A stretch of 64,000 nt of DNA from WJJR01 sp964440935 (GCA_964440935.1 CAYTTY010000015.1:8529-72528); one strand, 5' to 3'; shown: positions 18,366-27,632, counted from the stretch's first letter. Program-made: numbers and translations. The notes: generated by a model from the letters alone, not told the origin.

Positions 18366-19321
18366 CAGATGTTAATCTCCTCGGTGCGCAGCCGCCCAAG
18401 ATCGGCGATGCCAATGCCACGGTCGGCGGCGAGCTGAATGTGTGGACAGTCGTCCATGGTTCGGCCGAGCAATGTCAGCCCGAGTGCATCGACCGCCACC
18501 GCATCGGGCGAAGCGATAATCGTGTTTCCGGGCGCAACATCCGACGGCGAGCCACCGGTTGGACCGTTGCTCATCAGGATGCGTGTCGCATCACCGATCA
18601 CGAGCGTCGGACGAATCATCATCGCCAGATCGGCAATCACGTTGTGTATGTCCTGATGAAATCGGTTTCGGCCTTCGCCCAGCAAACCGTACCAGTTTTT
18701 CATCGCGAACGACATGCCCGACAAATTGTGGTCCTTCAGCGTCGGCACACCGATCACGCGATCGATGCCACTCAGCAAGCCGGCCGCCACATCAAACCGG
18801 CGCACCGCCACTCCGCCGATATCGCCCAGTTCGAAATCATTGGACGACAGATAGTGAATCGTCGCTTCTTCCTCACTGGCAACATCGGTCATACCGGAGC
18901 GCGCAAAGCTCGCGGTCGGGGAATTGATCGGGTTGTCACTGATGATGATGTCACGGGCCCCGGCAGATCGACAAAGCCTCACAACCGCGCGCACAACATC
19001 AGGTGACGTTGTCGCGCCGAGGCTGGGCGGTCGATCAAAGCCGACATTAGGTTTGATCAAAACACGGTCACCCGGCGCAATGAACTGTTCGATCCCACCG
19101 AGCGCGCGTACTGCCGCCTCCACCATCGCTCCGGAATCCGTCCCACGGGCGATCGCCACGTCGGCTGACAATGCGCTGCGATCAATGCCGTAATCAGGTA
19201 TGACGAACAAGTCGCGGGCGGTATCCACCTCACGCCCACTCAACCAGACACCCGCACCGGTGAAGGCGGCGGCAGCGGCAGTCGCTTTGGCGGTCTGAAT
19301 GAGAAATTCGCGACGTTTCAT
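18365..19321 (-). CDS. DUF362 domain protein with Tat signal
   Basis: A 318-residue protein of the DUF362 family, seen in many anaerobes beside ferredoxin domains but without a proven reaction. The N-terminus is a twin-arginine signal (MKRREFLIQTAKATAAAAAF). DUF362 features include VDTARDLFVIPDYGIDRSAL, the substrate-like loop APGDRVLIKPNVGFDRPPSL near 112-131, IIISDNPINSPTASF, IGVPTLKDHNLSGMSFAMKN and a VIGDATRILMSNGPTGG segment. It overlaps both neighbours, so all four redox genes are probably one translationally coupled unit. There are no Fe-S cysteine clusters of its own; the polyferredoxin presumably supplies electrons. Export is inferred from the signal only. Confidence 0.87.
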   Translation of the reverse strand: MKRREFLIQTAKATAAAAAFTGAGVWLSGREVDTARDLFVIPDYGIDRSALSADVAIARGTDSGAMVEAAVRALGGIEQFIAPGDRVLIKPNVGFDRPPSLGATTSPDVVRAVVRLCRSAGARDIIISDNPINSPTASFARSGMTDVASEEEATIHYLSSNDFELGDIGGVAVRRFDVAAGLLSGIDRVIGVPTLKDHNLSGMSFAMKNWYGLLGEGRNRFHQDIHNVIADLAMMIRPTLVIGDATRILMSNGPTGGSPSDVAPGNTIIASPDAVAVDALGLTLLGRTMDDCPHIQLAADRGIGIADLGRLRTEEINI

Positions 19322-20316
19322 GATGGCGACGCCTCGGGTGCGCTCGATGTGGCGATGTCGATGAGATCGTCCATCAATCGTGTGGGGCGTACTGTTTCCG
19401 AGATTTCAGTAATCCCAATAATGTCATCACCGGCGATTGTAACCCACGTTTCTTCACCGTATGACGAAAACCGTTGCACGTCGTATCCGCCGACCACGAT
19501 GGGATCGAGCGACTTGGCCATATCGTTCAGGAAGGCGCTATAACGGTCGAAGACGGCCCCGGCCGAATCAGACCGATGGCGAAAGGCCGTCAGTCGCGTA
19601 CCATCAGATTCATACTGCGCGGTGAATACATCGCCGAAGAAGTCGGTGCCAAACGCGTTATCGGGTATGTAACCATGGCTCAACGCGATCCGACCGGTTT
19701 CGGGAAACCAAGCCAGTGGCGGAATCGGTGCGGTTGGTGCGGGGATCATACGCAGCAACGAATCGGTCATCTCACCAACCGCTGCCGCTGTCAACTCATT
19801 CTCCCCTGACGGAATGACTTGCGCATACCAGGGACCGCGATAGAAGAACACCCCTCCCCCGGATCGATAGCCGGTTTCAATGCGATCAAGCGGCTCGCGG
19901 TCCTCCGAGCGTTCATTGGCGAAGATGCCGAGCGCATTCTCGCGGCTGTCCATGCGGTACAGATACGTGTCGAGAAACGCATCGCCGTGTCCGCCATACG
20001 ACGCAAAGGTGAGCTGCTGAAACCCGAAACGGAAGAACGCTACGTCATGGCCGTTGATCTTCTTGTAGAGATTGTCCTCGTCATATTGTTGGATTGTATC
20101 AGTGAGTGTAAAATCCGACGCGGGGAGGTAGACAGGGAGTGCTGAATGGATGGGCGCCACGGCTGTGATCGTAGAATCGGCCATTAGTGTGGCATCAAAC
20201 AGACCGTCGCGTTTATCTTGGCCAACCAGATAGACGGCCAGGACAATCGGCGCAAGCGGTACGAGTATCAGCACGCGCACACAGAGGGGAACTCGACTTC
20301 GTGTCCGTGTGGCCAT
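19318..20316 (-). CDS. DUF6599-type exported protein
   Basis: A 332-residue protein, first gene of the redox operon. One N-terminal hydrophobic segment (LCVRVLILVPLAPIVLAVYL) acts as signal anchor or uncleaved signal. The rest is soluble and matches the DUF6599 pattern: YDEDNLYKKINGHDVAFFRF, a central DSRENALGIFANER stretch, then SGGGVFFYRGPWYAQVIPSG. It contains no cofactor motif or cysteine cluster I can recognise. In several uncultivated phyla this family occurs upstream of DUF362 and polyferredoxin genes, which is what is seen here. It may be the accessory or substrate-binding component of the complex; that is inference. The stop overlaps the DUF362 start by four bases. Confidence 0.7.
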   Translation of the reverse strand: MATRTRSRVPLCVRVLILVPLAPIVLAVYLVGQDKRDGLFDATLMADSTITAVAPIHSALPVYLPASDFTLTDTIQQYDEDNLYKKINGHDVAFFRFGFQQLTFASYGGHGDAFLDTYLYRMDSRENALGIFANERSEDREPLDRIETGYRSGGGVFFYRGPWYAQVIPSGENELTAAAVGEMTDSLLRMIPAPTAPIPPLAWFPETGRIALSHGYIPDNAFGTDFFGDVFTAQYESDGTRLTAFRHRSDSAGAVFDRYSAFLNDMAKSLDPIVVGGYDVQRFSSYGEETWVTIAGDDIIGITEISETVRPTRLMDDLIDIATSSAPEASPS

Positions 20317-20557
20317 CCCAAGACTGCCTTCTGTGACCCCATTGGGACCACCTATTGATAAATCTTCAGAGATTTGATCCTTGTTCCAAGTGGTTTCTGA
20401 GAGTGATGTTACGGTTATGACAAGCGAGGGGAGCTGGTCCCCGAACGGCGATGGTAACAGGCCGATGCCGGGGAAACCCTCACAAACATCGAGAGTTCAC
20501 TCCGACGTTTAATGAAATTGTGCAGAGAACTACGGACATCGCGCGAATGGGAGATGA

Positions 20558-22987
20558 ATGACAAACAGAACACTAAACGACTGGACGTTAGTTTATCACG
20601 ATTGGAATCCGGACCAGCAGCCGTTGCGCGAGGCATTGACCACTCTCGGTAACGGCGTCCTCGCCACGCGCGGGGCGGTTGAAGAGGCGCACGCCGGCGG
20701 GGCACACTACCCCGGCACGTATCTGTCGGGCGGGTTCAATCGCCTCGAAAGTGAGATCCATGGTCGCATCATCGAAAACGAGGACCTGGTCAACTGGCCG
20801 AACTGGCTGTTTCTGACCTTCCGTGTGGAGGGCGATGATTGGTTCGATATCGACCGCGTCCAGATTCTGGATTTCCGTCAGGAACTGGACCTACGGCATG
20901 GCATCCTCTCTCGCTACGTTCATTTCCGTGATCGGGCCGACCGTGAATTCATGCTCAACACCCAGCGGATTGTGCACATGGCGCATCAACACGTAGCGGC
21001 GATCAAGTGGACACTCACACCAAAGAACTGGTCGGGCACATTGGAGGTCCGCACCGCGATCGATGGGCGTGTGACCAACAGCGGCGTGAAGCGCTACCGC
21101 GATCTCAACAGCCGGCATCTGGACATCCTTGACACCGGGGCCGTCAGTGAGAATACCACCTATCTTGTCTCACGCACCAACCAGTCGCATCTGGTCATGG
21201 CGCAGACCGAACGTGTCAATGTCTTTCTGGATGGAACGCCGACTCCCGTCGATCGCACAATCGACTCCGAGGATGAGATCGTGACGCAACATCTTACGGT
21301 GACATGCGAGGAGGATAAGCCACTCTGTGTTGAGAAAGCTCACACATTTTATATCTCGCGTGATCGGGCCATCAGTGAACCACTGAACGAAGCCAGAGAA
21401 CAAATCAATCGCCTGCCCGGTTACGATGATCTTCTCCCCTCCCACAAACGGGCCTGGGAGCACCTCTGGCGCCGCGCCGACATCACACTGGACGGTCAGG
21501 AAGGGTTCCCGCAATCGGTCCTGCGTCTTCACATCTTCCACATGCTGCAAACCGTCTCCAAGCACACAGTCGATATCGACGTGGGCGTTCCGAGTCGCGG
21601 CCTCCACGGAGAAGCGTACCGTGGCCACATCTTCTGGGATGAACTGTTCATCTTCCCGTTCTTGAATTTGCGCGTGCCGGAACTAACACGGTCGCTGCTC
21701 ATGTACCGCTATCGCCGGCTGAATGAAGCGCGCCACAACGCCCGCGAAGCAGGCTTTGCCGGTGCCATGTTTCCCTGGCAAAGCGGCAGCAACGGACGCG
21801 AAGAAAGCCAGCGTCTGCACCTGAATCCGGCCTCCGGAGAGTGGGTTCCCGATAACTCACATCGGCAACGGCACGTCAATGCGGCAATCGTCTACAACGT
21901 ATGGCAATACTACCAGGCCACGGAGGACTCCCAGTTCCTGTCATGGTATGGCGCCGAGCTGGTGTTGGCGATTGCCCGGTTTTGGGCCAGCATTGCGATA
22001 TTTGACTCTGATACCGAACGGTATGAAATCCACGGCGTGGTTGGTCCGGACGAATTCCACACTGACTATCCCGGCAAGGAAGGTGAAGGGCTCAATAACA
22101 ATGCGTATACCAATATCATGGCGGCGTGGTGCATGCAGACCGCTCTGACGGTGCTTGATCTCTTGACTGATACTCGGAGAACGGAACTGATTGAAGCTCT
22201 GGAATTGACGCAGGATGACATACGCCGCTGGGAGGAGATCAGCCAGCGCATGACCGTGCCCTTTCACGGTGATCGCATCATCAGCCAGTTTGAAGGCTGG
22301 GATGATCTGGACGAATTGGACTGGGACGACCTGCGTGAACGATACGGCGACATTCAACGTCTGGATCGCATTCTCGGTGCCGAGAACGATGACCCAAACC
22401 GCTATAAAGCCACCAAACAGGCTGATGTACTGATGCTCTTCTATCTATTTTCGGCCGAAGAACTCGATGCTCTCTTGGAGCGCATGGGATATGAAAGCGA
22501 TCCCGAGTTAATTCCGCGCAATGTTCAATACTACATGGAACGCACCACCCACGGTTCGACGCTCAGTCGCGTCACCCACGCGTGGGTGCTCGCTCGCGGC
22601 GACCGTGAACAGTCCTGGCATCTGTTTAAGGAGGCACTGGCGAGCGATATCGACGATATTCAGGGAGGCACCACGTCGGAAGGTATTCACATGGGCGCCA
22701 TGGCGGGGACAGTCGACTTGGTACAGCGCTGCTACACCGGTTTGGAAATGCGCGAGGATGTCCTGTGGTTTAATCCGCAACTGCCCGATGAACTCATCTG
22801 TCTCGAGTTTCCGCTGCGCTATCGCGGTCACTGGCTGAAACTGGAGATCACGCACGAGGAACTGACCATCGACTTTCGACGTGGCAAGCCGACCCCGGTG
22901 TGTATCGGATTCAACGGTGAGGTTTACGAAATGGAGCAGGGCGCTAAACGCACATTCACGCTCACGCGTGGGGACTCCTCGTCATGA
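20558..22987 (+). CDS. GH65 disaccharide phosphorylase (trehalose/kojibiose type)
   Basis: An 809-residue glycoside hydrolase family 65 protein. The N-terminal beta-sandwich occupies about residues 1-270, then a linker and the (alpha/alpha)6 barrel to about 720, then a small beta domain. The general acid is E499 in VGPDEFHTDYPG. The phosphate-binding signature GTTSEGIHMGAM (about 703-714) marks phosphorylases and sets it apart from hydrolytic acid trehalases. Expected reaction: alpha-linked glucose disaccharide plus phosphate to glucose plus beta-glucose 1-phosphate. Trehalose is the best guess because the next gene, overlapping by four bases, carries beta-phosphoglucomutase and trehalose-phosphatase domains; kojibiose, nigerose and trehalose 6-phosphate remain possible. 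The ATG at 20558 has GGGAGA upstream. The protein has no signal peptide. Confidence 0.88.
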   Translation: MTNRTLNDWTLVYHDWNPDQQPLREALTTLGNGVLATRGAVEEAHAGGAHYPGTYLSGGFNRLESEIHGRIIENEDLVNWPNWLFLTFRVEGDDWFDIDRVQILDFRQELDLRHGILSRYVHFRDRADREFMLNTQRIVHMAHQHVAAIKWTLTPKNWSGTLEVRTAIDGRVTNSGVKRYRDLNSRHLDILDTGAVSENTTYLVSRTNQSHLVMAQTERVNVFLDGTPTPVDRTIDSEDEIVTQHLTVTCEEDKPLCVEKAHTFYISRDRAISEPLNEAREQINRLPGYDDLLPSHKRAWEHLWRRADITLDGQEGFPQSVLRLHIFHMLQTVSKHTVDIDVGVPSRGLHGEAYRGHIFWDELFIFPFLNLRVPELTRSLLMYRYRRLNEARHNAREAGFAGAMFPWQSGSNGREESQRLHLNPASGEWVPDNSHRQRHVNAAIVYNVWQYYQATEDSQFLSWYGAELVLAIARFWASIAIFDSDTERYEIHGVVGPDEFHTDYPGKEGEGLNNNAYTNIMAAWCMQTALTVLDLLTDTRRTELIEALELTQDDIRRWEEISQRMTVPFHGDRIISQFEGWDDLDELDWDDLRERYGDIQRLDRILGAENDDPNRYKATKQADVLMLFYLFSAEELDALLERMGYESDPELIPRNVQYYMERTTHGSTLSRVTHAWVLARGDREQSWHLFKEALASDIDDIQGGTTSEGIHMGAMAGTVDLVQRCYTGLEMREDVLWFNPQLPDELICLEFPLRYRGHWLKLEITHEELTIDFRRGKPTPVCIGFNGEVYEMEQGAKRTFTLTRGDSSS

Positions 22988-24471
22988 ACGAAGAGACAAC
23001 ATACAAAGCACTCATTACTGACATGGATGGCGTCTTAACGCGGACGGCACGTGTTCATGAGCGTGCGTGGAAGACGATGTTTGATAATGTCCTGAAGGAA
23101 CACAATGAACCGCCATTTACGCACGATGACTACCGGCAATACGTCGATGGCAAACCACGATCCGATGGCGTCCGTGATTTTCTGAAATCCCGCAATATTG
23201 AGATTGACGAGGGCGCCCCATCCGATACGGCTGAACACAACACCGTTCAGGGACTGGGTACGCGAAAGAATGATCTATTTCTGCGTCTCATCGAAGAAGA
23301 CGGTGTCGAGACATTTTCCGATGCCACGGCGGCGGTGGCCCGCTGGCGGCGGGGCCATCTGCCGCTCGCAGCGTTCTCGGCTAGTCGCAATTGTAAACGC
23401 ATTCTCAAGGCGGCTGGTCTGATCGATCAATTCGATGCAATAGTCGATGGTGAAACCGCCCGTGAACACGGGTTCAACGGCAAACCTCAACTCATGTCAT
23501 TCGCCGCTGAGCAACTCGGTGTTTCTCCATCAGAAACAGTCGTGCTGGAAGATGCCACATCCGGAGTGCGCGCCGGACGTGACAGTCAGTTTGGATTGGT
23601 CATCGGTGTCAATCGAGGCGACCATACTGAGGAACTCGACCGTGCCGGTGCACATCATGTGGTTGACAACCTATCTCATCTTCGCTTCAGGCGCGCGATG
23701 CCATCCGCACTCGATGAATACACGGCCATTGAACACCTCCGTAACGGGCGTCCCGTCGCCATTTTTCTCGATTTCGATGGCACCTTAAGTCCGATTGTTA
23801 ACGATCCGGATGCGGCTGACATGACCGAGGACATGCGCGATGTGGTCCGGCGATTGGCGGCCGAATATCCCGTGGCCATTGTCAGCGGGCGGGCCCGCAA
23901 AGATGTTGAACAGCGCGTCGCTCTTGATGACCTGTACTACGCCGGCAACCACGGCTTTGATATCAAAGGACCCGACCGGTCGATGACGCACAAGGACGCG
24001 GCCAACGCACGCCCGGAACTGGATGACGTCGAACAACATCTCCATGAGCAACTGGACTCCATTGACGGCACGTTCATCGAGCGCAAACCATTTTCCGTCG
24101 CCATCCATTACCGCAACGTCGACGCATCGCAACACGCCACAGTCAGCGACACCGTCGCATCCATCACCAGTGGCGCCTCACATTTGAAACGCCACGACGG
24201 CAAAATGGTGATTGAGCTGCTGCCCGACGTGGAATGGGACAAGGGCCATGCGGTCAATTGGATCATCAATGCACTCAACATCGATCCGGCGCAATCGCTC
24301 GTGATGTATATCGGCGACGATGAAACCGACGAAGACGCCTTTCGGACGATCCACGGACGCGGATTGGGCATTCGTGTTGGTGATCGTGAGATCGCATCGC
24401 TCGCCGATTACGTCCTGCGTGATCCGGACGAGGTGAAGGTGTTCTTGCGTCAGTTGAAGGATCGTGTCTAA
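22984..24471 (+). CDS. Beta-phosphoglucomutase/trehalose-6-phosphate phosphatase fusion (HAD-OtsB)
   Basis: A 495-residue two-domain HAD protein. Residues about 1-235 look like beta-phosphoglucomutase: nucleophile D13 and acid/base D15 in ITDMDGVLTRT, and VVLEDATSGVRAG near 190. Residues about 245-495 look like trehalose-phosphatase OtsB: D263 and D265 in IFLDFDGTLSPI, AIVSGRARKDVEQR, and the C-terminal YIGDDETDEDAFR. The expected activities are beta-G1P to G6P and T6P to trehalose. The gene overlaps GH65 by four bases, so the pair channels phosphorolysis products into glycolysis. Mycobacterial OtsB1 (Rv2006) joins the same three domains in one chain, so the set is natural, though OtsB activity in such fusions may be weak. 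No OtsA gene is in this window. Confidence 0.85.
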   Translation: MNEETTYKALITDMDGVLTRTARVHERAWKTMFDNVLKEHNEPPFTHDDYRQYVDGKPRSDGVRDFLKSRNIEIDEGAPSDTAEHNTVQGLGTRKNDLFLRLIEEDGVETFSDATAAVARWRRGHLPLAAFSASRNCKRILKAAGLIDQFDAIVDGETAREHGFNGKPQLMSFAAEQLGVSPSETVVLEDATSGVRAGRDSQFGLVIGVNRGDHTEELDRAGAHHVVDNLSHLRFRRAMPSALDEYTAIEHLRNGRPVAIFLDFDGTLSPIVNDPDAADMTEDMRDVVRRLAAEYPVAIVSGRARKDVEQRVALDDLYYAGNHGFDIKGPDRSMTHKDAANARPELDDVEQHLHEQLDSIDGTFIERKPFSVAIHYRNVDASQHATVSDTVASITSGASHLKRHDGKMVIELLPDVEWDKGHAVNWIINALNIDPAQSLVMYIGDDETDEDAFRTIHGRGLGIRVGDREIASLADYVLRDPDEVKVFLRQLKDRV

Positions 24472-24548
24472 GGTCGTGCTTCACCATTTGCGCAGGGGTG
24501 TACCACGACCCTCAAGAGCCGTGGCACCCGAGGATGTGACACCGATTC

Positions 24549-24732
24549 TATAGGGATTGTCAGAATAAATTTCCGATTGAGAAGAAGTGAGGCAGGGTGT
24601 GTTTCATGATGACATTTGGGTGCCACGGGCCTTGAGGCCCGTGAACCGGGGATTGTGCAGACGCGGCCACACGGGCCTGAAGGCCCGTGGCACCCAGATC
24701 CAAACGGACAAGATTTATGACAATCGCTCTAA
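24549..24732. repeat. MITE-like palindromic repeat, complete copy
   Basis: An element of about 184 bases with terminal inverted repeats: the left end reads TATAGGGATTGTCAGAATAA and the right end, read inward on the minus strand, TTAGAGCGATTGTCATAAAT. Inside, GGGTGCCACGGGCCTTGAGG (from 24619) and its inverted counterpart around 24675-24696 form a second symmetry, each itself a CACGGGCC/GGCCCGTG hairpin. It fills the gap between the convergent HAD-OtsB and mgtE genes and supplies the TAG stop codon of mgtE. It is non-coding. The ends fall on TA dinucleotides, so a TA target duplication is possible. Other copies or halves are at 29137-29826, near 56609 and at 63947. Confidence 0.75.
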
Positions 24733-26108
24733 GTAAGCATCGACAACGTCGCACTTGCAAAACTCAGAACCAGGAAGAACCCACACATATCGGTCACCGT
24801 TGTGAGAATCGGCCCCGACGCCAAGGCCGGATCCATCTTCATCCGCCGCAAAAACAACGGAACCAATCCGCCGAGGGACACAGCCAACAGTGTATTGAGT
24901 CCGAGTGCAGCGGCCACTACCAGGCTCAACACCAGATTACCTTTCCATATGTAAGCCGCCAGTCCCAGCAATACACCGAGCGCCGTCGCATTGATCACAC
25001 CAACCGACAACTCTTTGCCCCACGTGCGCCAGATATCGGATGGACGAATAATGCCGAGCGTCAACTCCCGCATACTCACCGCGACGGCTTGGTTTCCCGA
25101 ACACCCGCTCATGTCGGAAATGATCGGTAGAAACACCGCGAGGACAATCACCGCCGACAGCGTGTCCTGATACATCGCAATCACACTGGCGGCGATAATG
25201 TTCAACACAATATTGATGCTCAGCCAAGAGAGACGATGCCAGGCGCGAGTCACGACCGGCATTGTTCGCAATTCCTCACCTCCGACAATGCCATGGGCCT
25301 TCAGGTGATCACTGGCGGCCTGTTCGCCGAGCGCTTCGGCGACATCGGCGTGCCGGACCACACCCAGGAGCGTTCGCTCGCCATCGACAATTGGCACTCC
25401 CAAGTAGGGACGTGTGGCGAAGAAGTCCTGTAATTCGTCGATCGTGGCGTCGACCGGCATCCATTCCAAGTCGGTCAACATGATGTGACGGACCGGAACA
25501 TGCGCCGCTGTCAATACCAGATCACGTAACCGCAGAACGCCCTTCAAAGCCCCCAACACGTCGGTGATATAGATGTACTGCACGTCATGACGTTGGTATT
25601 CCTCGGTGTGTGCGCGAAGATCATCGAGCACACCGCCGACCGTCACGTTCTCCGGATAGGACAGGTACTCCGTGATCATGATGCCACCGGCCGTATCCTC
25701 AGGGTACTGCACCAGCCGCTGCGCGTCTTCTGCTTCTTCGGGCCGCATCAATTCCAGAATCGCGTTCGCCGATTCCGGTTCGAGTTCACCGAGCACGTCG
25801 GCCTGCGCGTTACTGGGAAGCGTGTCGACAATCGGCGCGGCCACCTCAGGCTCGAGATCATCTAAGATTTCCGCAATCTGGCTGTCGGGCAGTTGCTCCA
25901 GCCACGCCGCCGACGTTTCCGCATCGAGCAGCTTGAGGAGCTGATTGCGTTCCTTCAGATCGATATGCGACAGAACACGCGGAATTTCACCGGGATCGAG
26001 CGTCTCGACCACATGCCGCACAGCATCGACGTCACCGTTTTGCAGATGGTCTTCGAGAATCTCCCAGATGGGGATGTCTTCAATCTGTTGAGTTGTAGAT
26101 TCAGTCAT
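24729..26108 (-). CDS. mgtE: Magnesium transporter MgtE
   Basis: A 459-residue Mg2+ channel/transporter. The domain order is standard: a helical N domain of repeated LDPGEIPRVL- and LPDSQIAEIL-like helices (about 15-130), a pair of CBS domains (about 135-255; EDTAGGIMITEYLSYPENVT opens the first), a plug helix and five membrane helices from about 300. The pore helix reads FLPIISDMSGCSGNQAVAV, a variant of the usual GGNAGNQ motif, and the last helix keeps the selectivity Asp in TVTDMCGFF. The CBS part senses cytoplasmic Mg2+ and closes the pore. The stop codon lies within the end of a palindromic repeat, so the last residues (LSMLT) may reflect repeat insertion. Not in an operon with the symporter upstream (81-base gap), though co-transcription is possible. 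Confidence 0.93.
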   Translation of the reverse strand: MTESTTQQIEDIPIWEILEDHLQNGDVDAVRHVVETLDPGEIPRVLSHIDLKERNQLLKLLDAETSAAWLEQLPDSQIAEILDDLEPEVAAPIVDTLPSNAQADVLGELEPESANAILELMRPEEAEDAQRLVQYPEDTAGGIMITEYLSYPENVTVGGVLDDLRAHTEEYQRHDVQYIYITDVLGALKGVLRLRDLVLTAAHVPVRHIMLTDLEWMPVDATIDELQDFFATRPYLGVPIVDGERTLLGVVRHADVAEALGEQAASDHLKAHGIVGGEELRTMPVVTRAWHRLSWLSINIVLNIIAASVIAMYQDTLSAVIVLAVFLPIISDMSGCSGNQAVAVSMRELTLGIIRPSDIWRTWGKELSVGVINATALGVLLGLAAYIWKGNLVLSLVVAAALGLNTLLAVSLGGLVPLFLRRMKMDPALASGPILTTVTDMCGFFLVLSFASATLSMLT

Positions 26109-26189
26109 GCCACAGTAAACAAACTCAGGTAGGATTGTACCAGTGTTTCCTGAGCGGATGGTAATCCCAAGGGCAGATGTAATAAACGA

Positions 26190-27632
26190 TCAATTGCGGA
26201 TTGCGGAGGATGTGTGCGTGAGTGCTGCGATCACGGGAGCAATGACCAATGAGAGAATCATGCCGATGGTCCCGGCCTGCGGTGAGGGTACGCCGGTCGC
26301 ATACAGCCAGATGCACACACCCAAACCCACGACCGATGACATGACCGCGGCCGCCTTGGAACAGCGTCGCCAAAACAGTCCCCACACAAATGGCCCGAGG
26401 AATGCCGCTCCAATGGCACCCCAGGAAATTCCCAGGATCGAGACGATCGTAGCCGGTTTGAAGTAGGCAAGTATCACCGAAAGTGCGACAAACACGGCGC
26501 TGAATATCCGCATGAGCCGTGTGAGCTGAGCATCGGTCGCGTGTCGGTTAACGAATCCTGAATAGAAGTCCTTAACGACCGATGAACTGGAGATCAGCAC
26601 CAGTGCCGCCAACGTCGACATTGACGCCGAGAGTATTAACAGCAGCATCAATACTGAGAGCGACGGTGTCACGACATTAGCGAGCATTTCCGGCATCAGC
26701 GCATCGAAGATCGGCCGTCCGTCGAGAAACGCCGCCGGGTTCGCTTCCGGATTTAGAAAAACGCGTGTGCTCGCACCGACGAAATAAGCGGCGCCGGCAA
26801 TTACGACGCAGAACAACGTCGACGCCGTCATGCCGATCCGAATCGAACGGTTGTCACGAATCGCATAAAACTTCTGCACCAATTGCGGCATCGCGAAAGG
26901 CGCCACACTTGTCAGAAAGACGAGTGAAAACAGCGGCCACCACCCGGGCGGGCCAATCGCCTCGGTCAGTTGCGGATGGAATGCTGCCAGCCGCTCGATG
27001 AGTGTATCCAGTCCTCCTGCTTCACCCAGTGTGCTGCCGAGCAAAACAGCCACACTCACAATCATGATCATGCCGAAGACGGCATCAATCATGGTCATCG
27101 ATTTGTATCCCCCCAGAACGAGATACAACGTGGTCAAACCACCCATGTACAGCAGCGCCGCCGTGTAGCCGATGCCGAATGTCATTTGAAACAGATACGA
27201 CAATCCGATGAAGACGGCCGCCGAATATGGTATGAAGAACACGAAGATGCAAATCGACGCGTACAGCCGCAGACCACGGCTGTTGTAGCGGTGTTCGAAG
27301 TACTCCGGCATCGTGTGGACTTGCAACTCGTTGGACATACTGCGAATGCGCTTTCCCATGATCCACCACACGCCGAGTACGCCGACAGCAGCATTACCGG
27401 CCGCTACCCACAGTCCCGACAGTCCGAATTCCCAACCGATCTTACCGGCAAAGCCGATGAACAACACCGCCGAAAAGTAGGCCGTACCGTAGGTGAACGC
27501 CGTCAGCCATGGTCCCACCTGCCGTCCACCGAGCAGGAAATCGGTAAACGAGCGTGTCTTGCGCAGCCCCATGATGCCCACGATCACAATGAGAAGCGCA
27601 AACGCGATGATCACACTGAGCTTGAGAATCAT
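26190..27632 (-). CDS. Sodium:solute symporter (SSS family)
   Basis: A 480-residue membrane protein with about 13 hydrophobic helices, the usual length for SSS/SLC5 transporters. Family marks are the second-helix region ASTLLGG-like stretch (SFTDFLLGGRQVGPWLTAF), the YKSMTMIDAVFGMI segment in the sixth-helix region, and a Na2-site-like helix SASMSTLAALVLISSSSVVKD near 350. It co-transports a solute with Na+. The solute is not readable from sequence; pantothenate, proline and monocarboxylate carriers all share these motifs. It lies between mgtE and a porin-like gene on the same strand, with a 45-base gap to the porin, so uptake across both membranes could be coupled. There is no signal of truncation. 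Confidence 0.9.
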   Translation of the reverse strand: MILKLSVIIAFALLIVIVGIMGLRKTRSFTDFLLGGRQVGPWLTAFTYGTAYFSAVLFIGFAGKIGWEFGLSGLWVAAGNAAVGVLGVWWIMGKRIRSMSNELQVHTMPEYFEHRYNSRGLRLYASICIFVFFIPYSAAVFIGLSYLFQMTFGIGYTAALLYMGGLTTLYLVLGGYKSMTMIDAVFGMIMIVSVAVLLGSTLGEAGGLDTLIERLAAFHPQLTEAIGPPGWWPLFSLVFLTSVAPFAMPQLVQKFYAIRDNRSIRIGMTASTLFCVVIAGAAYFVGASTRVFLNPEANPAAFLDGRPIFDALMPEMLANVVTPSLSVLMLLLILSASMSTLAALVLISSSSVVKDFYSGFVNRHATDAQLTRLMRIFSAVFVALSVILAYFKPATIVSILGISWGAIGAAFLGPFVWGLFWRRCSKAAAVMSSVVGLGVCIWLYATGVPSPQAGTIGMILSLVIAPVIAALTHTSSAIRN

